Source: Bacteriovoracia bacterium
Lineage (GTDB): Bacteria > Bdellovibrionota > Bacteriovoracia > Bacteriovoracales > Bacteriovoracaceae
DNA length: 64,000 nucleotides
Direction of reading: 5' to 3'
Assembly: GCA_030431635.1 (NCBI GenBank)
Contig: JAUIIL010000004.1
Location: forward strand, 353,829 to 417,828
Positions 38,333 through 47,547 of the stretch are shown here, piece by piece. Positions within the stretch are counted from its first letter, which is position 1; every line of letters begins with the position of its first letter. A model generated the notes under the pieces. It did not search any database. It saw only the letters and a list, made by a program, of their open reading frames with translations, and had not been told where the DNA came from. Both the position numbers and the translations under genes were made by a program.

Positions 38333-39307
38333 ATGAAAACACTCTTGATTATCGGTAGAGGGATAGCAGCTCAGTACTTAAAGTGGAAGGCCTCTAGTCA
38401 ATTTCATATCATCCAAGTGGCCTCAAATGACTTTGCCCCCGCTTGTTCTGTGAATTCTAGCGCAGTAGTGGCCTTAAGGAAAACTCAGAAAGGGATAACT
38501 CCTTTGGGTGATATTATTCACGATTCTTTTTTTTCGTTTGAAAAATTCATTGAACAAAACAATCCTAAAGGTGTTGAGGCAGTCAATCACTATCAGTTAT
38601 GGGGTGAGGATTTTAAACAAGTCTCTAACTGGGATAAAAGATATGAGGGTTTTAATATTTCTCAAGATGTGGCCGGTTTTTCTTTAAAAAGAAAGGTTCG
38701 AGTTCATCAAGAGAGAGGCTTTATCATTTATACTCAGAAGTATCTTGATTGGTTTGACTCTGAAGGAGAGTTTCAATTTGTTAATGACTACATCATCTCT
38801 CTTGCTGCTGGTAAGGCCATAGGAAGAAGAGGAGATTATAGAGCAGATATTATTGTCTGTTGTGCTGGAGTCTATTCAAAACTTCTTCTTCCAGATAATA
38901 GAATCTCTCAAACTAAGGTTGTTCAAGGAAGCTATCTTGAATGGGAGAATGACTTCCCTCAAAGCTTTAGCCTCACTTTTGAAGAGGTGAATCTTATCTA
39001 TAAGAAGAAAGAGAGAAAGCTTTTACTTGGGGCGAGCTCTTATGAAAATGGTTTTGATTTTATGCCTCAAAAAGATCAACTGAGAGCCAAATATGAAAAA
39101 ATAAACGCCCTTTTACAAAATAGGCTTCCTTCTTTTTTGAGCGCAAAGATTCATACTGGACTCAGGCATAAGGGAGTTAAAAGAAAACCTTATTGTGGAA
39201 AAACTCAAATAGATGGTGTGTTCTCAATTGATAGTTTTCATAAAAACGGATGGAGCTATGCTACTTGGGCGGGGGATTCTCTCTTTCAAGAGGTGTTAGA
39301 GGGTTAA
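38333..39307 (+). CDS. FAD-dependent oxidoreductase (DAO-like)
   Basis: 324 residues. TLLIIGRGIAAQYL at the N-terminus is the dinucleotide-binding loop, IIVCCAGVYSKLLLP is the usual second FAD motif, and THTGLRHKG-type segment (KIHTGLRHKG) with a C-terminal GWSYATWAG fit D-amino-acid oxidase-like enzymes, including the C-terminal part of MnmC. Substrate unknown. Its last 47 bases overlap the convergent gene at 39261. Confidence 0.65.
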   Translation: MKTLLIIGRGIAAQYLKWKASSQFHIIQVASNDFAPACSVNSSAVVALRKTQKGITPLGDIIHDSFFSFEKFIEQNNPKGVEAVNHYQLWGEDFKQVSNWDKRYEGFNISQDVAGFSLKRKVRVHQERGFIIYTQKYLDWFDSEGEFQFVNDYIISLAAGKAIGRRGDYRADIIVCCAGVYSKLLLPDNRISQTKVVQGSYLEWENDFPQSFSLTFEEVNLIYKKKERKLLLGASSYENGFDFMPQKDQLRAKYEKINALLQNRLPSFLSAKIHTGLRHKGVKRKPYCGKTQIDGVFSIDSFHKNGWSYATWAGDSLFQEVLEG

Positions 39308-39641
39308 GGGTATGAAAAAGAGGGAGAGCTTGATTCGTTCTCACTCTTTCAATAAGCTCTCGGCGACTCATTCCTTCTTGGGCCTTAACACAAGTAAAGT
39401 CGGCTTCGCATTCTGTGACATTTTTACAGCGATTAATAATCTCTTGGCTTTCATGACAGCTTGGCCTTGTCACCGGGTAGGCCACCATTTTTTCTGGGCA
39501 CAAGTTTGGATGAGTAAAAGCATTGAAGTAGAGGTACTTCATCGTTTTCGCTTCATCACCACAATAGATGAAACTGTGCTTAATAACTTTTCTTGACTGG
39601 GCAAACCCTAGGGAGACCAGAAAAAGTAAAATATATTTCAT
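39261..39641 (-). CDS. Small secreted protein with several Cys
   Basis: 126 residues with a signal peptide (1-15, LGFAQ). Six Cys in the mature region suggest disulphides in the periplasm. The last residues are Pro-rich. No family recognised. The 3' end overlaps the FAD oxidoreductase gene by 47 bases, an unusually long convergent overlap. Confidence 0.5.
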   Translation of the reverse strand: MKYILLFLVSLGFAQSRKVIKHSFIYCGDEAKTMKYLYFNAFTHPNLCPEKMVAYPVTRPSCHESQEIINRCKNVTECEADFTCVKAQEGMSRRELIERVRTNQALPLFHTLNPLTPLERENPPPK

Positions 39642-39677
39642 AGCAAATTTATCGGAAGAGCAAAGAGAAATATTAAC

Positions 39678-40307
39678 CTAAAAAAGTAGACCAAGACCGA
39701 TAGAAATACTTTGGCTTTTTCTGCTCTTTTCATAGAGTAGACCCATGGCCTCTTCCATTTGTCCGTTGGCATTGGTAATAGTGTGGTTTACTTCCTTTAT
39801 CTGTGCTTGCAAAAATAAGTTACGAGTCAATGGATACTCTCCTCCAAGGCCATAAGTAAAAAAATAACCAGAGTTATTAAGACCCTCAACATTAAAAGCA
39901 GTTGCTGCCATTCCTGTACCTAAAATCAGAGAAAGATAGCGGATAGGGAAATAGTAGGCCAGAAGTGATGATTGGAAATAGGCCGATTTAATTTTAGCGC
40001 AAACCCCTTCTTTGGCACAAAGAAAGCTTCGTCCACTGGCCTGGAAGAGTTCCAGATCAAAGCGAAACGACTTATTGAGTTGGTAACCTGTTTGAAGACC
40101 CATTAGTTCTTGGGTTTCAAACGTAATCGCATACTCTTTATTCTCCCAAGTGCCTTGAGAGTTCTCTCCAGTTAAAAGAGAGATATGGTATTTATCATTC
40201 TGGGAAGTTTCTTTTGATTTCGTTTCAATATTTGTTTGAATAGTCTGCTCTTGCGACCAGGTGGGAGCGCTAGAGAGAAGAAAGAGAATCAAAAGAGAGA
40301 ATTTCAT
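39678..40307 (-). CDS. Outer-membrane beta-barrel protein
   Basis: 209 residues: signal peptide (1-18, TWS), a short polar stretch, then alternating strands with Gly and aromatic residues and a C-terminal SIGLGLLF ending in Phe, the barrel end signal. OmpW/OmpA-type size. It lies 36 bases upstream of the small Cys-rich secreted gene on the same strand. Confidence 0.6.
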   Translation of the reverse strand: MKFSLLILFLLSSAPTWSQEQTIQTNIETKSKETSQNDKYHISLLTGENSQGTWENKEYAITFETQELMGLQTGYQLNKSFRFDLELFQASGRSFLCAKEGVCAKIKSAYFQSSLLAYYFPIRYLSLILGTGMAATAFNVEGLNNSGYFFTYGLGGEYPLTRNLFLQAQIKEVNHTITNANGQMEEAMGLLYEKSRKSQSISIGLGLLF

Positions 40308-40418
40308 GATTAACTATGAGCAATTTGAATGCCAAAAAAGACTGAAAATTTCTCATTTTAAGAGGAAAAAGTGTTTAAACTTTAGACACCTATGTAACTT
40401 TATCCACAAGATACGCGT

Positions 40419-40438
40419 CCTTTAACAAAAAAGGTTAA
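40419..40438. repeat. 20-base palindromic repeat, copy 2
   Basis: Identical to 3818-3837 (cctttaacaaaaaaggttaa). Here it lies between the divergent barrel protein (start 40307) and secreted protein (start 40532). Candidate operator or shared promoter element. Confidence 0.45.
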
Positions 40439-40531
40439 CCCAGAATCCTTAGGACTCTCATAACCAGTAAGTGAAAGCAACTTCTAAAATAGTTAATACC
40501 TTTTACCGACAAGGCACTTGTGAGATTTAAA

Positions 40532-41308
40532 ATGAAAATGAAGATTTTATCGTTTATGGCCTTTTGCTTTTTTTCATCTGCTTGCTTGGCCCAATACTTT
40601 GAAGGAACGAACCCAAACTTTGAAAGGTTTAGTTTGGCCCCTCGAATTGCTCCCCCTTTAGATAAATTGCACCCAGATTATTTGTATACTGATGTGACTG
40701 TCATAAAAACTGACTCCACTGAAACCATAAAAAAAGCTGGGGTCTATGCTTGGGAAGCGACGAAAGCTAAAAATAAATCTCTTCAAGTAAATGAAGTCAC
40801 TGAAACAGGGGCCACTCATTTTAATGTTAATAGAAGCGGAAAGATTGAGTCTATAATTGATTGCAATAATAGTGGTGGGTGTCTTGCGACAAGTGCGAGT
40901 TTATGTACAAAGTTTCAAGAAAGAACTCCTTATGGACCGTTTAATAGAGGACTCTTTACGTTTCTATCAAATGGGTTTGAAGCTAATAGGGAGGAAGTAG
41001 AAAAATGTACAAACCTCTTGAGTGAAGTCAGTAAAATCTATAAGGAAGAAGCTAATCTCAAAGAGATAACAAAAAATGCGGGCGATGAACTGTTTAAGTT
41101 CATCAGTAAAATGGATATAAATGGTATCAATGCTTCTCATTTTAAAGCAATAAAGAACTTTTCTGATAATAAACTGATAGAGGGCTCTGGAAGTATTTTA
41201 GAAAGATTTCTCCATGACTTCACGATGTGCACAAGATACTCTACTCAATGGGGTGAAGTTAAAATTCAATCCGGTAATAATAAAACCATTCGAGTAGATA
41301 AGAGATAA
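40532..41308 (+). CDS. Secreted protein of unknown function
   Basis: About 258 residues with a signal peptide ending SACLAQ. The frame could begin at a GTG at 40520 or ATG at 40538; none has a clear ribosome binding site, and 40532 is chosen for a normal signal peptide. Five or six Cys, the cluster DCNNSGGC near 115 is notable. No domain recognised. Confidence 0.5.
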   Translation: MKMKILSFMAFCFFSSACLAQYFEGTNPNFERFSLAPRIAPPLDKLHPDYLYTDVTVIKTDSTETIKKAGVYAWEATKAKNKSLQVNEVTETGATHFNVNRSGKIESIIDCNNSGGCLATSASLCTKFQERTPYGPFNRGLFTFLSNGFEANREEVEKCTNLLSEVSKIYKEEANLKEITKNAGDELFKFISKMDINGINASHFKAIKNFSDNKLIEGSGSILERFLHDFTMCTRYSTQWGEVKIQSGNNKTIRVDKR

Positions 41309-41323
41309 TAAAGTTAAGACAAG

Positions 41324-41400
41324 TGGTAGCTGAGGGCAGAGTTGAACTGCCGACCTACGGGATATGAATCCGTCGCTCTAACCAACTGAGCTACCCAGCC
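41324..41400 (-). tRNA. tRNA with CAT anticodon (tRNA-Met, elongator type most likely)
   Basis: 77 bases with encoded CCA. Reading leftward: acceptor GGCTGGG with CTCAGCT (G1-T72 and G6-T67 are wobbles), TA, D-arm GCTC/GAGC, anticodon stem ACGGA/CCCGT with loop TTCATAT giving anticodon CAT, variable loop AGGTC, T-arm GGCAG/CTGCC. The A27-T43 pair and overall sequence resemble elongator tRNA-Met. CAT is also the unmodified anticodon of the minor tRNA-Ile made by TilS, whose gene starts 67 bases away in the opposite direction, so tRNA-Ile2 is not excluded. An A-C mismatch closes the anticodon stem and position 38 is T, which is unusual. Confidence 0.85.
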
Positions 41401-41466
41401 ACGTGTCAAAAGTGTCCCAAATAATAAAAATGTGTTAGCTTCTTGTCAACGTAAAGTAGGGTGAAA

Positions 41467-42735
41467 ATGAATAAATATACTCGCAGCGTTATTGCCAGTT
41501 ATATTACTCATGTTGATAAGTTTATGAACAAGTACGGGCTCTATCCGCGCTCTGGGCTTGTCTATGTTGCTTTCTCAGGAGGTGAGGATTCCGTTGTTTT
41601 GGGCCAATTGATGTTAAAACTCAAAGAAATAGGCAAAATTAAACAAGTAAAATTTATTCACGTGAACCACAAAGTAAGGCCTGGCAATGAATCAGAAGAG
41701 AGGTTTGTGAGAGAATTGGCCAGAGAGTGGGAAGTTGAATTGATAGTAAAGTCTCTCAATTGGAAAGAGGGTGATAAATCCAACTTTGAAAGTGAAGCGA
41801 GAAAGAAGCGCTATGAAATCTTTCACTCAATAGTTAAGCAAGATGACTCTCTTGTTTTAGGCCATCATCTTGATGATTCTTTTGAATGGGCCTTAATGCA
41901 AAAATTAAGAAGTTCAAATTCAAAAAGCTCTTTAGGGATTCCCGTGAAAAGAGGGTATGTGAAAAGACCTCTGCTATGTTTAAGTAAAAAACATCTCAAG
42001 CGCTTTACGAAGCTGCTGCGACTGCGCTTTGTTCAAGACCCGACAAATGAAGAGACTCACTTTGAGAGAAATTATTTAAGAAAAAAAGTTATCCCTCATC
42101 TTGAAAAAAGATTTCCTAAATATTTAAAGCACTATGTTCATCAAAGTAACGAGCTAGCAAGAGTCTTAGGTCTTAATGCTGATAAGAGAGAGAGTTTTAT
42201 TAAAGTCATTGAGAAAGAAAATGAGAGTTTTTTAATTGATATGAGTTTGAAAAATCATTTCTCAACAGCTGCTTCCAGTATTTTGAAGCAAATATACCGT
42301 TTGGGAAAAGTGAGCAGAGGAACTTACCACGAACAGGTTCAAAAAATTATTCAAGGAGCACAGAACTCTAAAAATGGTCCTTTTAATCTAAGTGGAGGGC
42401 TAAGTTGTTACCTCTCTTCTAATGTGATTTACCTGAGCAATCAAAAAAACTTTAATTCTCAAGAAGTCGGGCAAGAGTTTGAAAAAATCAATTTTAGTGA
42501 TTTTAAAGGAAAACTTATTGAAAAAATCAATCAAGGAGAACTCAGATTTCCTTTTTATGTTGGAGTCAGATCCTCTTCAAAAACTTTTGCTAAAAGTAAA
42601 TTTCACCCCGACTTTGGTATCGATAGCTCTTTAACTAAAGGGAATGAGGTTATTTGGCCTGCGTTAGAGCTACTTCGTATATGGCAAAAAAATCAAGTTC
42701 TCTATCATAAAACTCTGGTTTTAAGCACTCTTTGA
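41467..42735 (+). CDS. tilS: tRNA(Ile)-lysidine synthase
   Basis: About 422 residues. It converts C34 of tRNA-Ile(CAT) to lysidine so that it reads AUA. The PP-loop motif is VAFSGGEDSVV (about 36-46), followed by HVNHKVRP and HHLDDSFEW, the ATP and tRNA site, and the DPTNEETHFERNYLR stretch typical of the family. The C-terminal domains are divergent. The ATG at 41467 is favoured by AGGG six bases ahead over a GTG at 41461. ftsH follows, a conserved tilS-ftsH pairing. Confidence 0.93.
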   Translation: MNKYTRSVIASYITHVDKFMNKYGLYPRSGLVYVAFSGGEDSVVLGQLMLKLKEIGKIKQVKFIHVNHKVRPGNESEERFVRELAREWEVELIVKSLNWKEGDKSNFESEARKKRYEIFHSIVKQDDSLVLGHHLDDSFEWALMQKLRSSNSKSSLGIPVKRGYVKRPLLCLSKKHLKRFTKLLRLRFVQDPTNEETHFERNYLRKKVIPHLEKRFPKYLKHYVHQSNELARVLGLNADKRESFIKVIEKENESFLIDMSLKNHFSTAASSILKQIYRLGKVSRGTYHEQVQKIIQGAQNSKNGPFNLSGGLSCYLSSNVIYLSNQKNFNSQEVGQEFEKINFSDFKGKLIEKINQGELRFPFYVGVRSSSKTFAKSKFHPDFGIDSSLTKGNEVIWPALELLRIWQKNQVLYHKTLVLSTL

Positions 42736-42773
42736 ACTTGATTTTAACAAAATCATAACCATATTGATTTAAT

Positions 42774-42790
42774 GGGAGAAGTTATCTCCC
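42774..42790 (+). other. Hairpin between tilS and ftsH
   Basis: GGGAGA (42774-42779) and TCTCCC (42785-42790) form a six-base stem with a five-base loop, with no T-run after it. It may slow transcription or protect the mRNA. A TATAAT at 42822-42827 follows and could be the -10 of an ftsH promoter, without a clear -35. Confidence 0.3.
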
Positions 42791-42863
42791 TTGTCTGAGA
42801 ACAGATGAGATCTTATGATAGTATAATCTGCAGTTTTTATGCAGGAAAAGGAATCAAATATCT

Positions 42864-44786
42864 ATGAAAAGACAGCAAAAAACATTGGCCTTGTGGATTG
42901 TCATTATTCTTATCATGGCCTTTGTCATGAAAGAGCTTGAAAAGAAAACTTCACCTGCCAAGCAAATTACTTATTCACAATTTCGTGAGGCCATTCAAGC
43001 TGAGAATATTGATGAAGTCACTCTACAAGGTAATCTTGGAATTCGTGGGAAATTCAAAGATGGCTATGAGAATGGGATGTACTTTGAAACAAAAGGGCCA
43101 ACAACTAACGAAGAGACAGTTAAGCTTTTAAATACGGCCAACATTAAATACCAGTATAAAGAAGAAGAAAAACAAGGGCTTCTTTCTACGATTTTAATTA
43201 ACTGGTTCCCTATGATTCTTCTTTTCATCATTTTTTATATTTTTCTGCGCCAAATTCAAGCTGGTGGTGGAAAGGCCATGAGTTTTGGGAAGTCCAAGGC
43301 CAAGCTGATGAACGAGTCCGAAAAGAAAGTCACTTTCAAAGATGTTGCTGGAGTTGAAGAGTCTAAAGAAGAATTGGCCGAAGTGGTGGACTTCCTCAAA
43401 GATCCAAGAAAATATACCAATCTTGGAGGAAAAATTCCTAAAGGTGTTTTACTCATAGGCCCTCCGGGAACAGGGAAAACGTTATTAGCAAGAGCAGTTG
43501 CTGGAGAAGCAGGTGTTCCTTTCTTCTCAATCTCTGGTTCTGACTTTGTCGAAATGTTTGTTGGGGTCGGTGCTTCAAGAGTGCGTGACTTATTTGAGCA
43601 AGGAAAAAGACATGCTCCTTGTATTATCTTTATCGATGAGATTGATGCTGTTGGACGCCACCGTGGGGCTGGCCTTGGCGGAGGACATGACGAAAGAGAG
43701 CAGACTCTCAATCAAATGCTTGTTGAAATGGATGGTTTTGAGTCCAATGAAGGGGTTATTATTATTGCGGCGACAAACAGAGTGGATGTCCTTGACCCTG
43801 CTCTTTTAAGACCTGGTCGTTTTGACAGACGAGTAACTGTTGGTAGACCAGATGTCAGAGGGCGTCTGCAAATTTTAAAAGTTCATACAAGAAAAACTCC
43901 TCTTGATAAAGGAATCAATCTGGAAACAATTGCTAAGGGAACCCCAGGCTTTACTGGTGCTGACTTAGCAAACTTAGTGAACGAAGCAGCTCTTATTGCA
44001 GCAAGACAGAATAAAAAACTTATTCAAAACATTGATTTTGAAGAAGCTAAAGATAAAGTTCTCATGGGAGTGGCCAGACGCTCAATGATGATTTCAGATA
44101 AAGAGAAGAAAGTCACAGCTTATCATGAGGCGGGACACACATTAGTTGGATTAAGGCTTCCTTATACAGACCCAATCCATAAAGTCTCTATTATGCCTAG
44201 AGGTGGAGCTTTGGGTGTCACTCAAACATTACCAAATGAAGACATGCTCAATCTGACCAAAGAGAAAGGAAATAATTTTATTGCTTTCTTAATGGGTGGG
44301 AGAGTTGCTGAAGAAATCATTTTTAATGAAATCACTAACGGAGCGAGTAACGATATTGAAAGAGCCACTGACTTGGCCAGAAATATGGTTTGTCATTGGG
44401 GAATGAGTGACGAGTTAGGGACTATTAATTATGGTAGTAGTCGTACTCAGCCATTTGTTGGAATGGGTGGAGGGCAGAGTGAGAATACTTATTCAGAGCA
44501 AACAGCGAGAAGAATTGATGAAGAAGTTTCAACACTTGTTCAGAAAAACTATAATGTGGCCAAGAAGATTTTAACGACTGAAAAAGAAATTCTGATTAAG
44601 CTTTCAGAGGCCTTAATTGTATGGGAGACCCTCGATTCAGAGCAAGTGAATGATATTGTTAATGGTAAGGATATTGGAACTCCTGTCTTACATGACAATG
44701 ATAAGGGAGGACCTGGAAATACTGTTGAAGAAAAAACTTCGACAGGTTCTTCACTGCCTTCTGGTGGAAAGCTCTCTCCTGCTTAG
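42864..44786 (+). CDS. ftsH: ATP-dependent zinc metalloprotease FtsH
   Basis: 640 residues, usual length. Membrane-bound AAA+ protease that removes membrane and short-lived proteins. Two transmembrane segments (about 7-24 and 110-130) flank a small periplasmic domain; then the AAA module with Walker A GPPGTGKT, Walker [13 protein letters not shown] motif, the pore motif, and the zinc site HEAGH. The C-terminal 40 residues are Gly/Ser/Lys-rich. Followed three bases later by folP. Confidence 0.98.
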   Translation: MKRQQKTLALWIVIILIMAFVMKELEKKTSPAKQITYSQFREAIQAENIDEVTLQGNLGIRGKFKDGYENGMYFETKGPTTNEETVKLLNTANIKYQYKEEEKQGLLSTILINWFPMILLFIIFYIFLRQIQAGGGKAMSFGKSKAKLMNESEKKVTFKDVAGVEESKEELAEVVDFLKDPRKYTNLGGKIPKGVLLIGPPGTGKTLLARAVAGEAGVPFFSISGSDFVEMFVGVGASRVRDLFEQGKRHAPCIIFIDEIDAVGRHRGAGLGGGHDEREQTLNQMLVEMDGFESNEGVIIIAATNRVDVLDPALLRPGRFDRRVTVGRPDVRGRLQILKVHTRKTPLDKGINLETIAKGTPGFTGADLANLVNEAALIAARQNKKLIQNIDFEEAKDKVLMGVARRSMMISDKEKKVTAYHEAGHTLVGLRLPYTDPIHKVSIMPRGGALGVTQTLPNEDMLNLTKEKGNNFIAFLMGGRVAEEIIFNEITNGASNDIERATDLARNMVCHWGMSDELGTINYGSSRTQPFVGMGGGQSENTYSEQTARRIDEEVSTLVQKNYNVAKKILTTEKEILIKLSEALIVWETLDSEQVNDIVNGKDIGTPVLHDNDKGGPGNTVEEKTSTGSSLPSGGKLSPA

Positions 44787-44789
44787 AAA

Positions 44790-45611
44790 ATGAAGCAAGT
44801 TCGCCTTATGCGCATCTTGAATATAACCCCCGATTCTTTTTCAGACGGGGGTTTTTTTAATCAGCAAAAAAATCTTCAAGAAGCTCTTTTAAATAAAACA
44901 GGATTATTCTCGATACTAGATTTTGGGGCCGAATCAACTGCTCCTATGAATCAGGGGATTACTGACAAAGAAGAGCTCGATCGTTTTAAGAGTGTAGGCC
45001 TTTTTGAATTAGATTTCCCACAAGAGATAGTCCTATCGTTTGATACTTATAAGCCTCAAGTTTTTTTTGAAATTTATGAAAAATTAAGAAGTAAAGGTGT
45101 TCAAAATGAAATTTGGTGGAATGATGTCTCAGGTGTTGTTGACGAAGAAGTGAAGCGTTTTTTGGTGAAAACTCAAAAAACCAAGTATGTTTTCTGTCAT
45201 AATTTAATTTCAAGCAGGGAGAAAACTTCAGAGCACATGAATGCCGTTAATGATGAACTTACGATTGAGGACATTTTCTCTTATTTCGTGGAGGGCGAAC
45301 GCTCTTTTTCAAAAAATAAGGACAGAGTTATTTTTGATCCTTGTTTTGGTTTTGCAAAAAATAGGCAACAAAATATCGACCTTTTAAACAATCTTCCTCT
45401 TTTGATGGATAAAATAGACTTTCTTTGGCTTATAGGGATTTCGCGAAAATCTTTTTTAAGACCTGTGGGGAAAAAGCTATCTGATCCTGGAGTTAAGGAT
45501 TTTGTTAAAGAAAAACAAAGAATCTTTTTGAAAAAGCTCCTAGAAAATAGCTCTTCAGCTGAAATGATTCTTAGAATTCATGATGAAAAAGACATAGAAG
45601 GCGTCTTTTAG
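44790..45611 (+). CDS. folP: Dihydropteroate synthase
   Basis: 273 residues. It joins para-aminobenzoate to dihydropterin pyrophosphate in folate synthesis. Seen: LNITPDSFSDGG (11-22, the pterin/PP loop), DFGAESTAP (usual D-x-G-x-ESTRP), FDPCFGFAKN (usual DPGIGFGK), GISRKSFL and the C-terminal RIHD. All sites are present but altered from the usual consensus, for example Ala for Arg after EST, so it is divergent. Starts three bases after ftsH and has no ribosome binding site of its own that is clear, so coupling is likely. Confidence 0.88.
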   Translation: MKQVRLMRILNITPDSFSDGGFFNQQKNLQEALLNKTGLFSILDFGAESTAPMNQGITDKEELDRFKSVGLFELDFPQEIVLSFDTYKPQVFFEIYEKLRSKGVQNEIWWNDVSGVVDEEVKRFLVKTQKTKYVFCHNLISSREKTSEHMNAVNDELTIEDIFSYFVEGERSFSKNKDRVIFDPCFGFAKNRQQNIDLLNNLPLLMDKIDFLWLIGISRKSFLRPVGKKLSDPGVKDFVKEKQRIFLKKLLENSSSAEMILRIHDEKDIEGVF

Positions 45612-45665
45612 TTATTTATGTCGTTTTTCGTTTTAAATTTTCTCATTTAAGTTCATAATAAAAAC

Positions 45666-46076
45666 ATGGGGTTATTTCTCAAAAAAATATGTCTTGAGAC
45701 TCAAAATCTCTCCGAGCTAGTATCCTTTGTTGGGGGACTTCTGGATTGGGAAGTCAAAAAGGATGAACTAACAGGAGGGAGCTTCTGTGAATACAACACT
45801 ATTAGACTGGAGTTTGTGGAAATCTCTCAGTCTCGTACCCGTAAGAACTCTGAGCTTGTTTTTGAAATAGATTGCCCAAAAGAATTCAGTGAGTTTGAAC
45901 AAAAAATTGATTTTTTCAAATACCGAAACCCTAAAATAAAGCTCAAAATTGAAAGAACACAGAAAGAAATACTCATTACTGATAAGGATAAGAGATCCTG
46001 GAGCTTTCAATTAAGAGAATCAGCAACAATCACTAGTTCTGCCCAAGAAGTAGTGATTGGCCATAAAATGCACTAA
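45666..46076 (+). CDS. Possible glyoxalase/VOC-fold protein
   Basis: 136 residues. The pattern KICLETQNLSELVSFVGGLLDWEV near the N-terminus (here given in part as LETQNLSELVSF), a central LEFVEI and ITDKDKRSWSFQL near the C-terminus match the beta-alpha-beta-beta-beta unit of vicinal oxygen chelate proteins. Metal ligands cannot be confirmed. A single VOC unit would need to dimerise. Lies 54 bases after folP; function unknown. Confidence 0.45.
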   Translation: MGLFLKKICLETQNLSELVSFVGGLLDWEVKKDELTGGSFCEYNTIRLEFVEISQSRTRKNSELVFEIDCPKEFSEFEQKIDFFKYRNPKIKLKIERTQKEILITDKDKRSWSFQLRESATITSSAQEVVIGHKMH

Positions 46077-46109
46077 GGCCCACAAATCCTTACTTTACGT
46101 TGACGTTTT

Positions 46110-46138
46110 TTGACAGTTAATCTTCTCCGGTTGAAAAT
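46110..46138 (+). promoter_or_regulatory. Promoter of the subtilase gene
   Basis: A perfect TTGACA (46110-46115) and a weak GAAAAT (46133-46138) with 17 bases between them, about 40 bases before the ATG at 46180. Confidence 0.4.
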
Positions 46139-46179
46139 AACCTAATCTTGATAGTTTTTTATTCAACGGAGTGAATATA

Positions 46180-47541
46180 ATGAAAGTTTTCGTATCCTTT
46201 TTCCTCTTAGCATTATCAACCCTCGCTATTAGTTCAACTGTGGCCATTATTGACTCAGGTGTTGATTATGAGCATGAGTACTTCAATATGCATGTTAATG
46301 CCAATGAAGTGAAAGACAGACGAGATAATGACGGAAATGGTTATCAAGACGATATTTTTGGTTGGAATTTTGCTGAAGATAATCCAGATATTATTGATCA
46401 TTCTTTTTTAGGAACTTTCTCTCAAGACGTTTATAAATACTTTGCTGTTCAAGGCAGAATGTTTCTTGGTGAAGAAACAGAAGAAGATGTTGAGTGGCTA
46501 AAAAAAATAAGAGAGAGTGAAGAGTTTTTCAAAGAAATGCAAATTTTTGGAAATTTTGTGCACGGAACTCATGTGGCCGGTATTGCTGCTGGCAAACAAG
46601 ATGATATCAAAATTATGGGACTTAAAATTATGCCCACTCAGGCTTCTCTTTTTTTTGAAAGAGGAAGAAGTCTAGGTATTATGGGAGGAAAACAGAAAAA
46701 AGAAGATGATGGAGCGCGCTCTAAAATTCTCAAGAGTGTTCTTACTGAGCTTGCAAAGGCCCAATCAAGACTAATGAGAGATATTGGTTTTTACTTAAGC
46801 CAACAAAAAGTTGATGTGGCCAATGGCTCTTTTGGTTCTAACTATGCTCAAATTAAACCTATTATTGAAATGGGGTTTAAGGCCATTTTTTGGAGAAAAC
46901 CAAAAGAAGGTGAGTTACATCCTTTTCTAATGCATTTTATGCTTGAAAATCTTAAGGGAGCCACTGAGCTCATTAAAGGCTCAGAAAAAACGTTGTTTGT
47001 TTTTGCTGCTGGAAATAATGGAACTAATAATGATGAGTTTCCTACTTCTCCTGCAAATATAAGAGCTGATAACGTTATTACAGTGGCCGCGACTTATTCT
47101 TATGATTTCTTTGCTCCATTTTCAAATTTTGGTCAGTTAGTAGATGTTGCAGCACCTGGGATGTTAATAGACTCATCAATTCCCGGAAATCATTATTTAG
47201 AAGTGAGCGGAACTTCTCAGGCTTCACCATTTGTGGCCCATATTGCTGCGAGAATGAAAAACATTAATATGAATCTTACCCCAAATCAGATGAAGAGAAT
47301 TCTCATGGAGACGGTGGATAAAAAAGAATACCTCACAGGAAAAGTTAAAAGTGGCGGAATTGTGAATATTAAAAGAGCTTTGTGGGCCGCGAGCTATTCT
47401 AAAAAGAAAGATTTAGATGAATCTATTAAAGAATCTTATCGTTTTGTTAGCGAAATGCAGGGAACTGGACGTAAGCTACCAGAGTCAGGGCAAAAAAATC
47501 AAGACATGGCCATTGCTATAAGACCTCAGTATACTCTTTAA
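46180..47541 (+). CDS. Secreted subtilisin-like serine protease (S8) without evident prodomain
   Basis: 453 residues from the ATG at 46180, which follows CGGAG by eight bases; an upstream in-frame GTG overlaps that site. Signal peptide 1-19. The catalytic Asp25 (AIIDSGVDY) comes right after it, so the inhibitory prodomain of about 80 residues seen in most subtilases is missing. His128 in HGTHVAG, an oxyanion Asn in AAGNNG and Ser346 in GTSQASP complete the triad (the usual GTSMA has Gln for Met). A Lys/Arg-rich insert of about 60 residues lies between His and the VANGSFG strand. The gene after it, seven bases on, is probably co-transcribed. Confidence 0.9.
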   Translation: MKVFVSFFLLALSTLAISSTVAIIDSGVDYEHEYFNMHVNANEVKDRRDNDGNGYQDDIFGWNFAEDNPDIIDHSFLGTFSQDVYKYFAVQGRMFLGEETEEDVEWLKKIRESEEFFKEMQIFGNFVHGTHVAGIAAGKQDDIKIMGLKIMPTQASLFFERGRSLGIMGGKQKKEDDGARSKILKSVLTELAKAQSRLMRDIGFYLSQQKVDVANGSFGSNYAQIKPIIEMGFKAIFWRKPKEGELHPFLMHFMLENLKGATELIKGSEKTLFVFAAGNNGTNNDEFPTSPANIRADNVITVAATYSYDFFAPFSNFGQLVDVAAPGMLIDSSIPGNHYLEVSGTSQASPFVAHIAARMKNINMNLTPNQMKRILMETVDKKEYLTGKVKSGGIVNIKRALWAASYSKKKDLDESIKESYRFVSEMQGTGRKLPESGQKNQDMAIAIRPQYTL

Positions 47542-47547
47542 AGGAGT

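Noticed and set aside
43256..43711. 151-residue open frame on the minus strand inside ftsH
   Set aside because: It is the shadow of the highly conserved ftsH AAA module and has a composition (many Pro, Ser) unlike real genes here.
41446..46103. tcaacgtaaagta at 41446 and its reverse complement at 46091 as a flanking repeat
   Set aside because: A 13-base match is expected by chance in a window of this size, and the genes between (tilS, ftsH, folP) are ordinary housekeeping genes.
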